DNA of 64,000 nt from Chryseobacterium sp. 18061 (GCA_902706205.1 CACSKA010000001.1:372001-436000), one strand, 5' to 3'. Numbered from the stretch's first letter, positions 1 through 6,813 are shown. Made by a program: numbers and translations. The notes: generated by a model from the sequence alone, not told the origin.

Positions 1-255
1 GTTGTTTCAAACCCACGCTTCGCGGCAGTCCTGAATAAGTGTCTTGACGAGGAAGAGCTTATTGAACAGTTCGAACGCATCAGCGGCGTAACCAGACCAA
101 GAACGCCACGAAACGGAATTGAGGCGATGGTTGATGAAGTAACCGGATTCAGGGATTCACAGTGGAAGGATTTCTTCGAAGCGTTCATTCCTTTCGTCTG
201 GGAATGCGTCTGGCTTCGCTGGGCAGAGCGAGACAATGAGGAATGCTGGCAATGA
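1..255 (+). CDS. hypothetical phage protein, 5' end outside the window
   Basis: The reading frame is open from base 1 and stops with TGA at 253-255, giving 84 visible residues. The visible part is acidic and aromatic-rich near its C-terminus (FVWECVWLRWAERD). No signal peptide, membrane segment or catalytic motif is seen. Its stop overlaps the ATG of the next small ORF in an ATGA arrangement, as is usual in tightly packed lambdoid early operons. I do not recognise the family. It is called coding because it is open, in frame with no breaks, and translationally coupled to its neighbour. Confidence 0.6.
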   Translation, partial: VVSNPRFAAVLNKCLDEEELIEQFERISGVTRPRTPRNGIEAMVDEVTGFRDSQWKDFFEAFIPFVWECVWLRWAERDNEECWQ

Positions 256-338
256 CACTCTACATCACAGAAGTTCTCGCAGGGCTATCAGCAACGGTAG
301 CCCTTTTTTATTGGCTGAGAGGTCAGAATGAATATTGA
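252..338 (+). CDS. small single-pass membrane peptide, 28 residues
   Basis: An ATG at 252 overlaps the preceding stop (ATGA), and the frame ends at 336-338, inside the start of the next gene. The peptide is hydrophobic over most of its length (core roughly residues 7-22, EVLAGLSATVALFYWLRG), then ends in a basic and polar tail. This looks like one transmembrane helix. Coupled starts on both sides favour real translation. The function is unknown. It could also serve only as a leader coupling its two neighbours. Confidence 0.45.
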   Translation: MTLYITEVLAGLSATVALFYWLRGQNEY

Positions 339-1251
339 TTGGTCAGAACCATCAAAACACGAGAGGCGACGTGGTTTCGTCAAAAACTTCTTACCGCTGC
401 GGCAGTTCAAACACAATCCAGAGCGATTCAATGTTTTCTCTTCAGGGGGGGGGACCCAAAGTAACGCAATCATCTGCATGATTCATGCTGGAATACTACC
501 AAAACCAGATGTGATTGTGATGTCGGACACCGAACGTGAAGCCACAAACGTTTTCGAATTCCAGCGGGAGCACATCGCCCCACTGTGTGAAGAAATGGGG
601 GTTGAATATCATATCGTTCCCAAAAGCTTGTATGCAACTTACGACCTCGTAGCAACAGACCCCGATGCACCGCTTCCAGGCTATTACACGGAAATGAGTG
701 GTCGGGATGAGCACGGGATGTGCGGCGGCAAACAACCCGCGTTTTGTTCGGACAAATGGAAAAAAGATGTCATCCACCGGTTTCTGAATGAGCGCTACGG
801 CGGGCTTACATTGACGCGGCGCGGAGTTGATATGTGGATGGGGATTAGCATTGAAGAAGCTGCTCGCCGGATGCGGATTACAACAGGCAAGTGGCAGAGG
901 CGCTATCCGCTAATCGAAATGATGATGACTAAACAGATGGCTATCCAATGTGTGGAGGATTATGGCCTTCCCACTCCGCCACCATCACTCTGCTGGATGT
1001 GTCCAAATCGTGATGATGACCTTTGGCTTTATATGAAAGAGCACGTTCCTGGGGACTTTAAAAAAGCCTGTGAGCATGAAGAGGAAATCAGAAAATTGTG
1101 GCCGCACCTGTGGCTTACAAAATATGGCGTTCCACTCGCAGAGGCACCTCTTAAGCCAAGTGGAGGGAAAAATTCTCAGATGGATTTAATCCAGTTCATG
1201 GAGACCGGAGCTGCGGGACGCATGTGTAGCAATGGAAACTGTTTTGTATGA
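328..1251 (+). CDS. PP-loop ATPase of the PAPS-reductase/adenine nucleotide alpha-hydrolase superfamily, phage type
   Basis: The protein has 307 residues. A PP-loop signature SGGGTQS lies at about residues 39-45, followed by an Asp/Thr-rich strand (VIVMSDTE). These are hallmarks of ATP-pyrophosphatases such as PAPS reductase and DndC. A Cys motif (AFCSDKWKKD) and a CWMCPNR motif further on, plus a Cys-rich C-terminus (MCSNGNCF), suggest a metal or Fe-S site. Phages carry such proteins in early operons; whether they reduce sulfate, modify nucleotides or act otherwise is not established. The start at 328 overlaps the upstream small ORF by 11 bp. Superfamily assignment is fairly sure, the biological role is not. 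Confidence 0.75.
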   Translation: MNIDWSEPSKHERRRGFVKNFLPLRQFKHNPERFNVFSSGGGTQSNAIICMIHAGILPKPDVIVMSDTEREATNVFEFQREHIAPLCEEMGVEYHIVPKSLYATYDLVATDPDAPLPGYYTEMSGRDEHGMCGGKQPAFCSDKWKKDVIHRFLNERYGGLTLTRRGVDMWMGISIEEAARRMRITTGKWQRRYPLIEMMMTKQMAIQCVEDYGLPTPPPSLCWMCPNRDDDLWLYMKEHVPGDFKKACEHEEEIRKLWPHLWLTKYGVPLAEAPLKPSGGKNSQMDLIQFMETGAAGRMCSNGNCFV

Positions 1252-1273
1252 AGCCTGCAATTAAGGATTAAAA

Positions 1274-1522
1274 ATGACAGCTATCTACGTAACAAAATAC
1301 GCGCTAACAAGAGGCCCATTTAAGGTTGAAGGTGAGCTGAAATTCAACGATTCGATGGCAGCGTGGCAGCAAGATGGATATCACCACTCCGCTCACAATA
1401 AAGATTTCTGGCTAACTCCTGAAGAGGCCCTTGCAGACTGCGAGCGACGCAAAGAAGCGAAAATTAAGTCATGCGAAAAGCAGATTAAGAAGCTTCAGGC
1501 GATGACATTTTCCATCAACTAA
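1274..1522 (+). CDS. hypothetical phage protein, 82 residues
   Basis: ATG at 1274 is preceded by an AAGGAT-type ribosome site about 7 bases away. The N-terminal half looks like a small beta-rich fold (IYVTKYALTRGPFKVEGEL). The C-terminal third is a charged helix rich in Lys, Glu and Cys (ALADCERRKEAKIKSCEKQ), possibly a coiled coil. No membrane segment or known motif is seen. It sits in the early operon between the PP-loop gene and another hypothetical gene. I do not recognise a function. Confidence 0.65.
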   Translation: MTAIYVTKYALTRGPFKVEGELKFNDSMAAWQQDGYHHSAHNKDFWLTPEEALADCERRKEAKIKSCEKQIKKLQAMTFSIN

Positions 1523-1542
1523 AGGTGAGAGGTAATGGCGGT

Positions 1543-1899
1543 ATGAGCGAAGCACTGAGTCACATCGGCAACACCATATTCGGTATGTATCAAAGGCCCT
1601 TCTCAGATGATTGGGATAAGCGCCTTAATGAAGCTATGACCCACGGTGCCGTAATTAAAGCCGGAAAATGCACACTGGAAATAATCCACGGTGAAGATTT
1701 GCTTAGCATATGGGTTGCGAACCGATGGTACGCATTCGGTCATCTTTATTATTCGAACGGGAAGTATGTAGAAACAGAAATCCAGTTCAGGCCAAGGTTT
1801 AAAACGATGCAAAGGCTGTGGGCGCTGTATCAGAAGGAAAGAAGTGCTCACCTAGAGAGTGAATACACAAACCTGTTCAATGACACCCCAGCACACTGA
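1543..1899 (+). CDS. hypothetical phage protein, 118 residues
   Basis: Two starts are possible: GTG at 1525 and ATG at 1543. I prefer 1543 because an AGGTGAGAGG ribosome site (1523-1532) is well spaced for it. The protein has no signal peptide or membrane helix, and is rich in aromatic residues in the middle (SIWVANRWYAFGHLYY). It follows the preceding gene by about 20 bp in the same operon. No family is recognised. Confidence 0.65.
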   Translation: MSEALSHIGNTIFGMYQRPFSDDWDKRLNEAMTHGAVIKAGKCTLEIIHGEDLLSIWVANRWYAFGHLYYSNGKYVETEIQFRPRFKTMQRLWALYQKERSAHLESEYTNLFNDTPAH

Positions 1900-1910
1900 A
1901 GGAGGTATTT

Positions 1911-2270
1911 GTGAAGATTTATATCGCTGGTCCGATGAGCGGCCTGCCAGATTTTAACCGTGCAGCATTCCAGGCGGCGCAAGAAGTACTTTCCGAACAT
2001 GGCAACCATGTTCTCAGTCCTGCTGTGCTACCAAATGGACTTGAGCAACATGAGTATATGGACATCTGCCTTGCAATGCTCCGCTGTGCTGACTGCATCT
2101 ACATGCTGAGAGGCTGGGAGAATTCCCTCGGCGCTAAAGCAGAGCACGCACTGGCTGAAAAGCTTGATTTGCAAATCGAATACCAACGCGGCATGACAAA
2201 AGAACACCATTGCCCAAGCTGCGGAGGCATTGGGTGGAATGCGACGTGCGATAAGTGCATCCCGTACTGA
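1911..2270 (+). CDS. DUF4406 protein, nucleoside 2-deoxyribosyltransferase-like
   Basis: The start is a GTG at 1911 with GGAGGT seven bases upstream. The N-terminus (MKIYIAGPMSGLPDFNRAAF) is the typical opening of DUF4406, a family related to nucleoside 2-deoxyribosyltransferases. A later stretch (CADCIYMLRGWENSLGAKAE) matches the family's second conserved block. The final 25 residues add a zinc-ribbon-like CPSCGG...CDKC motif. Enzymatic activity has not been proven for most phage members. It lies next to a PP-loop enzyme and a DNA methylase, so nucleotide or DNA modification is a reasonable but unproven context. Confidence 0.75.
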   Translation: MKIYIAGPMSGLPDFNRAAFQAAQEVLSEHGNHVLSPAVLPNGLEQHEYMDICLAMLRCADCIYMLRGWENSLGAKAEHALAEKLDLQIEYQRGMTKEHHCPSCGGIGWNATCDKCIPY

Positions 2271-2310
2271 GGCGATCCGCGTCGCTGGGCTGAAGATTAA
2301 GGAGTGAGTG

Positions 2311-2526
2311 ATGAGTGATTACAAGCCGTGTCCATTCTGTGGTTCTAGCGATATGAAGCTTTACGGTCATGGGCAAGACTGGAAGTTTGTTACGTGTAGC
2401 GATTGCGGCGCAGATGGCCCGGAAGAATTAAGCGCGGATGACGCAAAGGCAGGCTGGAACCGGAGAGCAGACGATGCAAATCGAGATGATAAAGACAGCC
2501 GGGGGAGTATTCGCTCCAGCGTTTGA
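2311..2526 (+). CDS. lar: Lar-type restriction alleviation protein
   Basis: The ATG at 2311 follows a GGAG ribosome site. A GTG one codon upstream is less likely. The protein has 71 residues with a zinc ribbon: CPFCG at about residues 7-11 and CSDCGA about 20 residues later, then A..WN (AKAGWN). This pattern defines the Lar/restriction alleviation family; Rac-prophage Lar reduces type I restriction by EcoKI. The C-terminal tail is charged and probably disordered. The gene overlaps the next gene by 53 bp in another frame. Family membership is clear, anti-restriction function is inferred. Confidence 0.7.
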   Translation: MSDYKPCPFCGSSDMKLYGHGQDWKFVTCSDCGADGPEELSADDAKAGWNRRADDANRDDKDSRGSIRSSV

Positions 2527-2923
2527 GCATGACCTACCCCGCCTGACCAAGTTCAAAAACGGTGAGATGTACACCGCCGAATTCAAGCTAACCCGCAATC
2601 CCGCATTTCACCGCCGCATGTTCGCCTTCTTCAACTTCTGCTTTGCGCACTGGTGCGCTAATCGTGCCGGGCTTGAGCATATGGACGAAGCCACGCAATT
2701 CGACAGGTTCCGCAAAGACCTGACGATACTGGCTGGATTCTACGAGCAGACGGTGAGGCTGGATGGCTCTATGAGGACGGAAGCGAAAAGCCTGGCTTAC
2801 TCCAACATGGAAGCCGACGAATTCGAGCGTTGCTACAGCGCCATGATTAACGCAGCGATAAAGCATGTCTTTGGTAAGACGAAGGACCAGAACGTGTTGA
2901 ATCAGCTATACAGTTACTTTTGA
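2474..2923 (+). CDS. DUF1367 family phage protein
   Basis: I place the start at ATG 2474 (MQIEMIKTAGGVF), after a CGGAGAG ribosome site, rather than at an upstream in-frame ATG. The 149-residue product resembles the DUF1367 family found in the early operons of lambdoid phages, including the conserved RNPAFHRRMFAFF block. Its role is unknown. It overlaps the Lar-type gene at its start and is followed 6 bp later by the DNA methylase. No catalytic motif is seen. Confidence 0.7.
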   Translation: MQIEMIKTAGGVFAPAFEHDLPRLTKFKNGEMYTAEFKLTRNPAFHRRMFAFFNFCFAHWCANRAGLEHMDEATQFDRFRKDLTILAGFYEQTVRLDGSMRTEAKSLAYSNMEADEFERCYSAMINAAIKHVFGKTKDQNVLNQLYSYF

Positions 2924-2929
2924 GGGACT

Positions 2930-3457
2930 ATGACGCTTAAATCAAACACTCAGGCATCCGACAAGGACTGCTGGGCAACGCCACTTTGGGTATTCGATGC
3001 CCTCGACATTGAGTTTGGTGTCTACCTCGATGCTGCCTCCAGTCACCAGAATGCGTTATGCACCCACCACCTGACCGAGAAAGACGACGCACTTAATTCT
3101 GACTGGGTGAGTCACGGTTCTATTTGGGTAAATCCACCTTATTCCAATATCAGGCCATGGATTGAAAAGGCTGCTGAACAATGCGCAGCACAACGACGGG
3201 CGGTAGTGATGCTGGTTCCCGAAGATATGTCGGTTGGCTGGTTCAGCAAGGCGCTGGAAACTGTTGATGAGGTTCGCGTGGTGACTGACGGGCGGATCAA
3301 TTTTATCAACGCGACCACAGGTAAGGAACAGAAGGGCAACAGCAAAGGCTCGATGTTTCTTATCTGGCGTCCGTACATCGCACCACGCCGCATGTTTACC
3401 ACCGTTCCCAAGCATGTGCTCATGGATGTGGGCAGCAAAGTGAGAGAGGCGGCATGA
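2930..3457 (+). CDS. dam: phage DNA N6-adenine methyltransferase
   Basis: The product has 175 residues. An NPPY catalytic motif (residues 68-71, in IWVNPPYSN) is the signature of amino-methyltransferases acting on adenine. The N-terminal DCWATPLWVFDAL and the DAASS stretch are typical of the phage Dam-like family (phage_rep_N6-adenine methylase). It would transfer a methyl group from S-adenosylmethionine to adenine in phage DNA, giving protection from restriction or altering regulation. The ATG at 2930 has a GAGGGA ribosome site. It sits near the Lar-type gene, making a possible two-gene anti-restriction pair. Confidence 0.85.
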   Translation: MTLKSNTQASDKDCWATPLWVFDALDIEFGVYLDAASSHQNALCTHHLTEKDDALNSDWVSHGSIWVNPPYSNIRPWIEKAAEQCAAQRRAVVMLVPEDMSVGWFSKALETVDEVRVVTDGRINFINATTGKEQKGNSKGSMFLIWRPYIAPRRMFTTVPKHVLMDVGSKVREAA

Positions 3458-3458
3458 A

Positions 3459-3659
3459 GTGAGACGCACATGGTTCTATCACCACGATTTAACCACCGAA
3501 GAAGCCGATCAACTTATCTCCCGCTACACCTCCCGCAACGTACCGACTCAACGAACGCTAAGCACCGACCCGAGACTGTGGGTTGTGGCGGCGCTTTTGC
3601 CCGAGTTCCGGAACGTGCCGAGAGTGGACAGGAGATATCAACAGAGGATTTTTCAATGA
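3459..3659 (+). CDS. hypothetical phage protein, 66 residues
   Basis: A GTG start at 3459 lies one base after the stop of the methylase gene. The N-terminus reads MRRTWFYHHDLTTEEADQLI, then the chain is basic. The stop overlaps the start of the next ORF (ATGA at 3656-3659), so the three genes are coupled. There is no membrane segment. I do not recognise the function; small proteins in this slot are common in lambdoid nin-type regions. Confidence 0.6.
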   Translation: MRRTWFYHHDLTTEEADQLISRYTSRNVPTQRTLSTDPRLWVVAALLPEFRNVPRVDRRYQQRIFQ

Positions 3660-3886
3660 ATAGTTCACTGGACGATGACTACGCAGACAGGCTCGCTGAC
3701 CTTCTTGAGGATATGGAAGGTGATGGAGTCGATTCTGTTGGAATGATGATGAACTGGGTTGCCGGCTACGTTCAGGGAGCGCTGGAGCGCGAGCAGGGCG
3801 ATTGCTACGTCTACCAGTTTGAAGGCGAAGATATGGTTATTCAGCTCGTTGAGAATGACGAACCAGCTGCGGCGAGGATGCATTGA
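3656..3886 (+). CDS. acidic hypothetical phage protein, 76 residues
   Basis: ATG at 3656 overlaps the previous stop (ATGA) and has an AGAGGA ribosome site. A longer in-frame extension to 3470 is unlikely because it overlaps the previous gene completely. The product is strongly acidic (MNSSLDDDYADRLADLLEDM), with a possible short helix-rich core and the hydrophobic block MVIQLVEN near the end. Very acidic small phage proteins can be DNA mimics or partner-binding proteins, but nothing here proves that. The next gene starts one base after this stop. Confidence 0.55.
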   Translation: MNSSLDDDYADRLADLLEDMEGDGVDSVGMMMNWVAGYVQGALEREQGDCYVYQFEGEDMVIQLVENDEPAAARMH

Positions 3887-3887
3887 T

Positions 3888-4271
3888 ATGGACTATTCAC
3901 AAGCATTATCACAAGTTGAAGATAGCGAAATCACCATAAGAGTTGGCGAGTCATTTGGCTGGAATGCATATTTTCTCCATCCAGATGGAAGTGTCACATT
4001 CAGAGATGACAAAGGAAGATTAAAGGGCAAGAAAAACTATTGTCACGACCCGGCAGATGCGTGGCCGATTATTTTTGGAAATCTCATATCTGTAGAGCCT
4101 GACTATGAATTTATAGACCCTAGTGAAGATGAGGCGTTTGCCTCCGGCCTATGGATTGCAGAGCATTTTGACGGGAAAACAGAAACTGTCAGGCACGCAG
4201 ACCCATCGCCACTCCGCGCCGCCATGGTCGTCTTCCTCATGATGCAGGACAAAGCTGATGCTAACTCCTGA
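3888..4271 (+). CDS. ninX: NinX-like (DUF2591) phage protein
   Basis: I start at ATG 3888 (MDYSQALSQVEDSEI); the longer frame from 3759 lies inside the upstream gene. The product has 127 residues. The central block NYCHDPADAWPIIFGNLIS and the C-terminal LRAAMVVFLMMQ resemble the DUF2591/NinX family found in the nin regions of lambdoid phages. Its function is unknown. It is directly followed, with overlap, by ninF. Assignment rests on remembered family motifs and position, so it is moderate. Confidence 0.65.
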   Translation: MDYSQALSQVEDSEITIRVGESFGWNAYFLHPDGSVTFRDDKGRLKGKKNYCHDPADAWPIIFGNLISVEPDYEFIDPSEDEAFASGLWIAEHFDGKTETVRHADPSPLRAAMVVFLMMQDKADANS

Positions 4272-4434
4272 CCAGATATCTCAATACCAGCAATCAAGCA
4301 TAACCAGAGCAGGCTGTTGCGCTAACTGCGGCGAGGTGCTTCACCCGCTCGAGGTTTACGCGTGCGAACACTGCGCTATGGAGCTGCTTGCTGATCCTAA
4401 TTCAACGATGCATGAGGAGGAAGATGATGGCTAA
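4258..4434 (+). CDS. ninF: NinF, small zinc-finger protein of the nin region
   Basis: This 58-residue ORF begins at ATG 4258, 14 bp before the stop of the ninX-like gene, and ends at 4432-4434. It has two Cys pairs, CCANCGEVLH and YACEHC, and ends MHEEEDDG, which matches the C-terminus of lambda NinF. The four cysteines probably bind zinc. NinF has no established function; it is encoded in the lambda ninR region among recombination genes. Its short length makes it easy to overlook, but the lambda-like ending and cysteine pattern make this a strong call. Confidence 0.85.
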   Translation: MLTPDQISQYQQSSITRAGCCANCGEVLHPLEVYACEHCAMELLADPNSTMHEEEDDG

Positions 4435-4720
4435 CCTTCGCAAGCAGGCAAGAGGCCGGGAATGCCAAATTCGCATACCGGGTGTGTGCAATGGCAATCC
4501 AGAAACATCAGTACTGGCGCATATGCGGCTCGCCGGAACATGCGGGACAGGAATTAAGCCACCTGACATCCTGGCGGCCATTTCGTGTAACTGCTGCCAT
4601 GACGCAGTGGATGGAAGGCTGAAGACAGAATATAGCACCGACGAACTTCACTCGATGCACGCTGATGGCGTACTAAGAACACAGATTATGTGGCTGAAGG
4701 AGGGGCTCATAAAAACATGA
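4427..4720 (+). CDS. DUF1364 nuclease-like phage protein
   Basis: I start at the second of two tandem ATGs (4424 and 4427), behind a strong GAGGAGG ribosome site inside ninF. The 97-residue product opens with MANLRKQARGRECQIRIPG and carries the Cys/His motifs VCNG, LAHMRLAG and SCNCCHDAVDG. DUF1364 proteins with this pattern are called nuclease-domain proteins, with an HNH-like layout, and occupy the position of ninG-type genes. A role in phage recombination is inferred from the position before rusA. The stop overlaps the start of rusA. Confidence 0.75.
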   Translation: MANLRKQARGRECQIRIPGVCNGNPETSVLAHMRLAGTCGTGIKPPDILAAISCNCCHDAVDGRLKTEYSTDELHSMHADGVLRTQIMWLKEGLIKT

Positions 4721-5079
4721 ACGAATACCAGTTTGTTCTGCCATACCCGCCAAGCGTTAACAGCTACTGGCGGAGACGAGGAAGTCAGTATTACATCAGC
4801 AAGAAAGGGCAGCAGTACCGCAAAGACGTTCAGCAAATCATTCATCACCTCAAGCTAGATATCTTCACCAAATCACGCCTCCGCATCAAAGTCATCGCCG
4901 ACATGCCAGACGCCCGGCGTAGAGACCTGGACAACATCCTAAAAAGCCTACTCGATTCTCTTATCCACGCAGGATTTGCGGAGGATGACGAGCAATTTGA
5001 TGACATACGCGTGATTCGTGGCGTGAAGATTTCAGGCGGAAGGGTGGAAATAAAAATCACCGAACTGGAGGGGCTATGA
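4717..5079 (+). CDS. rusA: RusA Holliday-junction resolvase
   Basis: ATG 4717 overlaps the previous stop; the in-frame ATG at 4690 lies inside the upstream gene. The 120-residue product begins MNEYQFVLPYPPSVNSYWRR, the RusA opening. The acidic residues of the RusA active site fall at positions 70 and 72 (RDLDN) and 91 (EDDEQF), as in E. coli RusA. The enzyme cuts Holliday junctions during phage recombination. It replaces the lambda-type NinG/Orf arrangement in many lambdoid phages. The stop overlaps the ninH start (ATGA). Confidence 0.93.
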   Translation: MNEYQFVLPYPPSVNSYWRRRGSQYYISKKGQQYRKDVQQIIHHLKLDIFTKSRLRIKVIADMPDARRRDLDNILKSLLDSLIHAGFAEDDEQFDDIRVIRGVKISGGRVEIKITELEGL

Positions 5080-5273
5080 GCTTCAGAATTCAAACCATTC
5101 CCGAATTGCTAATCGAGACACGCGGAAACCAGACAGAGGTAGCCCGGCAAGTGACATGTAGCAGGGGAACAGTACTCAAGTACAGCAGAGACACCAAAGG
5201 TGAGCGCCACGCAATCGTCAACGGCGTTCTGATGGTCATGCAAGGTAAGAGAGGTAGACCATGTGCAGCGTAA
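5076..5273 (+). CDS. ninH: NinH, helix-turn-helix DNA-binding protein
   Basis: The 65-residue product contains GNQTEVARQVTCSRGTVLKY, a Fis-like helix-turn-helix that matches lambda NinH closely, and AIVNGVLMV further on. NinH is a small DNA-binding protein of the nin region with no firmly known target. The start overlaps the rusA stop in an ATGA and has GAGGGG upstream. The C-terminus is shorter than or different from lambda NinH. The next ORF starts 13 bp before this stop. Confidence 0.88.
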   Translation: MSFRIQTIPELLIETRGNQTEVARQVTCSRGTVLKYSRDTKGERHAIVNGVLMVMQGKRGRPCAA

Positions 5274-5443
5274 CCAATATCAACACAGTGAAAATTCAGC
5301 GAGCAATGGACGAGCAGCGCTTAGGCAAGGTGGATGCTCAGATTAAAGATGCTGAGAACGCACTGGTGATTCTTCTGCATCATCGCAAGGAGCTGACTAA
5401 GCGCCTGGGGCAGGATAATCCAGATGGCCCGGAGGCTGCCTGA
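5261..5443 (+). CDS. hypothetical coiled-coil phage protein, 60 residues
   Basis: ATG 5261 lies inside the end of ninH, behind an AGAGGTAG ribosome site. Most of the chain is one amphipathic helix (MDEQRLGKVDAQIKDAENAL, then heptad-like leucines), suggesting a short coiled coil. The stop overlaps the start of the Q-position gene in TGATG. The function is not recognised. Overlap on both sides supports translation. Confidence 0.6.
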   Translation: MCSVTNINTVKIQRAMDEQRLGKVDAQIKDAENALVILLHHRKELTKRLGQDNPDGPEAA

Positions 5444-6054
5444 TGCGAATAACTCCAGTGTTCAGCATGGTTAACTTCATCGACGATGCTCATTTCCGCC
5501 GTATATGGAAGCACCCAAAGAAGACCATCAACTCTCGCCAAAAAGCATGGGTTCACTACATGCTCCAGGTGTGGGGGAAGGTTAATGCTGGTGATGATTC
5601 TCCTGGTGGTGCAATCAACGTGATCGGCAGGCTGATGATTCGCACTCAATGGAGCGACGACAAGGCCAGTCAGATAGAGTCGGTTGTTATGCGCCTGTAC
5701 GAAGAGGATGGCCTGCGGGGTGATGTGCTGTACCAGAAGGCTCGCGAAATTGTTCTGCCTCAATCATCGTTCAGCAACATCATCGCTCTCGCCAAAGAAT
5801 CCGATGATGCTGCTTTCGTTGAGCGCGTGATGATTAAGACGTTTCACCGGGAAAGCCCGGTTCGCGATGTAGCTATTAAGCGATACTGCAGCCGCAATTG
5901 CACGCAAGATATCGCAAGGCTCATGAGCAACATTACCGGGGTAGATGTGCAGGCTTGCCGACGACGCGTTACCTGGTGTGAGAATGTTCTCGATGCGGAA
6001 ATATTCTATGCAATGAGACGTGAATTGGAGAAAGAATTGCCCCTTGTCGCGTGA
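5443..6054 (+). CDS. antiterminator Q-position protein (DUF1133-like)
   Basis: The product has 203 residues, with conserved-looking blocks FRRIWKHPKKTINSRQKAWV and INVIGRLMIRTQW, which I associate with the DUF1133 family that occupies the Q position in many lambdoid phages. The C-terminal half has a likely helix-turn-helix (RDVAIKRYCSRNCTQDIARL) and a cysteine-bearing stretch. It is the last gene of the middle operon and is followed by a promoter and terminators that look like pR' and tR'. A late-gene antitermination role is therefore inferred from family and position. Direct sequence similarity to lambda Q is not visible. Confidence 0.7.
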   Translation: MRITPVFSMVNFIDDAHFRRIWKHPKKTINSRQKAWVHYMLQVWGKVNAGDDSPGGAINVIGRLMIRTQWSDDKASQIESVVMRLYEEDGLRGDVLYQKAREIVLPQSSFSNIIALAKESDDAAFVERVMIKTFHRESPVRDVAIKRYCSRNCTQDIARLMSNITGVDVQACRRRVTWCENVLDAEIFYAMRRELEKELPLVA

Positions 6055-6080
6055 CTGGTAGGAAATTATTCCTAATTTAG

Positions 6081-6109
6081 TTGCAGTTGCGAAATGAAGG
6101 GTATATATT
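6081..6109 (+). promoter_or_regulatory. candidate late promoter pR'
   Basis: TTGCAG (6081-6086) and TATATT (6104-6109) are separated by 17 bp, a near-consensus sigma70 promoter placed 27 bp after the Q-position gene and directly before a non-coding leader with terminators. This matches the lambda pR' layout. The Q binding site cannot be read from the sequence. Confidence 0.6.
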
Positions 6110-6114
6110 TCATG

Positions 6115-6285
6115 TAGGCTCGGCAGTCAAAGACGAAAGAGCGTGGTGGTGAGATAAATCGAGGCGGCACTCACCACCAATCCCGCCTAGTTGGTAGCTT
6201 CGACGCATCGTCTGGCACTCCAACCATCGCAAGCTGAGAGGTTTGCTAAAGAAGCCCTGGGTTAATAGCCTGGGGCTTTTTTTAT
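6115..6285 (+). ncRNA. 6S-like late leader RNA between pR' and tR'
   Basis: No convincing ORF lies between the candidate promoter and the first terminator, a distance of about 170 nt, close to the 194-nt 6S RNA of lambda. The segment contains a perfect 10-bp inverted repeat (6144-6153 with 6170-6179, GGTGGTGAG paired with its complement) with a 16-nt loop. In lambda, RNA polymerase pauses and is modified by Q in this stretch. The RNA itself is inferred, not proven. Confidence 0.5.
6253..6284 (+). terminator. candidate tR' terminator
   Basis: AAGCCC and GGGCTT arms flank a short loop and run into seven Ts (6277-6283). It stands between the candidate late promoter and the lysis genes, where Q-dependent readthrough would be needed. 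Confidence 0.7.
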
Positions 6286-6299
6286 TTGGCTCGCACAAT

Positions 6300-6375
6300 G
6301 AGCCGAATGTTGAGTTGAATCGGCTCACGACATTTCCAATTAACAAAGGGTCAGCCATAGAGCTGGCCTTTTTTC
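6300..6375 (+). terminator. second hairpin pair in the late leader
   Basis: A 7-bp inverted repeat GAGCCGA/TCGGCTC (6300-6306 with 6320-6326) is followed by a stronger hairpin (6346-6374, GGTCAGC against GCTGGCC) with a T6 tract. Together with the hairpin at 6253 this makes a tandem block before the holin gene. The remaining 100 bases to the holin contain no clear ORF. Confidence 0.55.
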
Positions 6376-6483
6376 ATTTAGGCCGCAGGCAATCAATCAT
6401 TGCATCCCCCTTATCGCATTGCGTCTCGACGGCCTTCTCCACTACACAGAAACAGCACCCGCATTAACAGCGAGGTGAAAGAG

Positions 6484-6813
6484 ATGCACAGAATGAATCC
6501 AGCCGAAGGACACAACATGCAGTATTGGTGGTCGGGTCTGCTTGGCTTCTTCTCCGTGCTCAGTCTTCAGGATTACGTTTTTATTCTCGGTGCTTTGATA
6601 TCGGCGTTCTTCACTATCAAAACCTATTACGCAAAACGTAAAGAAGAAAAAGAGCTAATGGATGAAGAGCGCAAGCGTACAGCACTGATGGAAAACTACC
6701 TGAGCACGGTAATGACTAAACCAGAAAGCGAACGACCGGCAGCTATCGAGGTTGTCAGTGAGGCTATGAAGAAAGCACAGGTGACTTATGGCGATACCAG
6801 ACAAACTTCGTAA
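6484..6813 (+). CDS. phage holin, class II-like
   Basis: I start at ATG 6484 (MHRMNPAEGHNM), behind GAGGTGAAAGAG, rather than at 6400. The 109-residue product has two likely hydrophobic segments (about residues 14-24, SGLLGFFSVLS, and 29-45, YVFILGALISAFFTIK), then a highly charged tail (KRKEEKELMDEERKR). That is a holin layout. It would form the membrane lesion that triggers lysis or depolarises the membrane to release the SAR endolysin. It overlaps the endolysin gene by 26 bp. Confidence 0.8.
   Translation: MHRMNPAEGHNMQYWWSGLLGFFSVLSLQDYVFILGALISAFFTIKTYYAKRKEEKELMDEERKRTALMENYLSTVMTKPESERPAAIEVVSEAMKKAQVTYGDTRQTS

Noticed and set aside
6115..6250. tRNA gene in the late leader
   Set aside because: The inverted repeat here has a 10-bp arm and no cloverleaf or TTCRA-type T loop can be made from the surrounding sequence.
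6110..6358. Reverse 82-residue ORF in the late leader
   Set aside because: It runs through terminators and an inverted repeat, has no ribosome site, and looks like a shadow of non-coding sequence.
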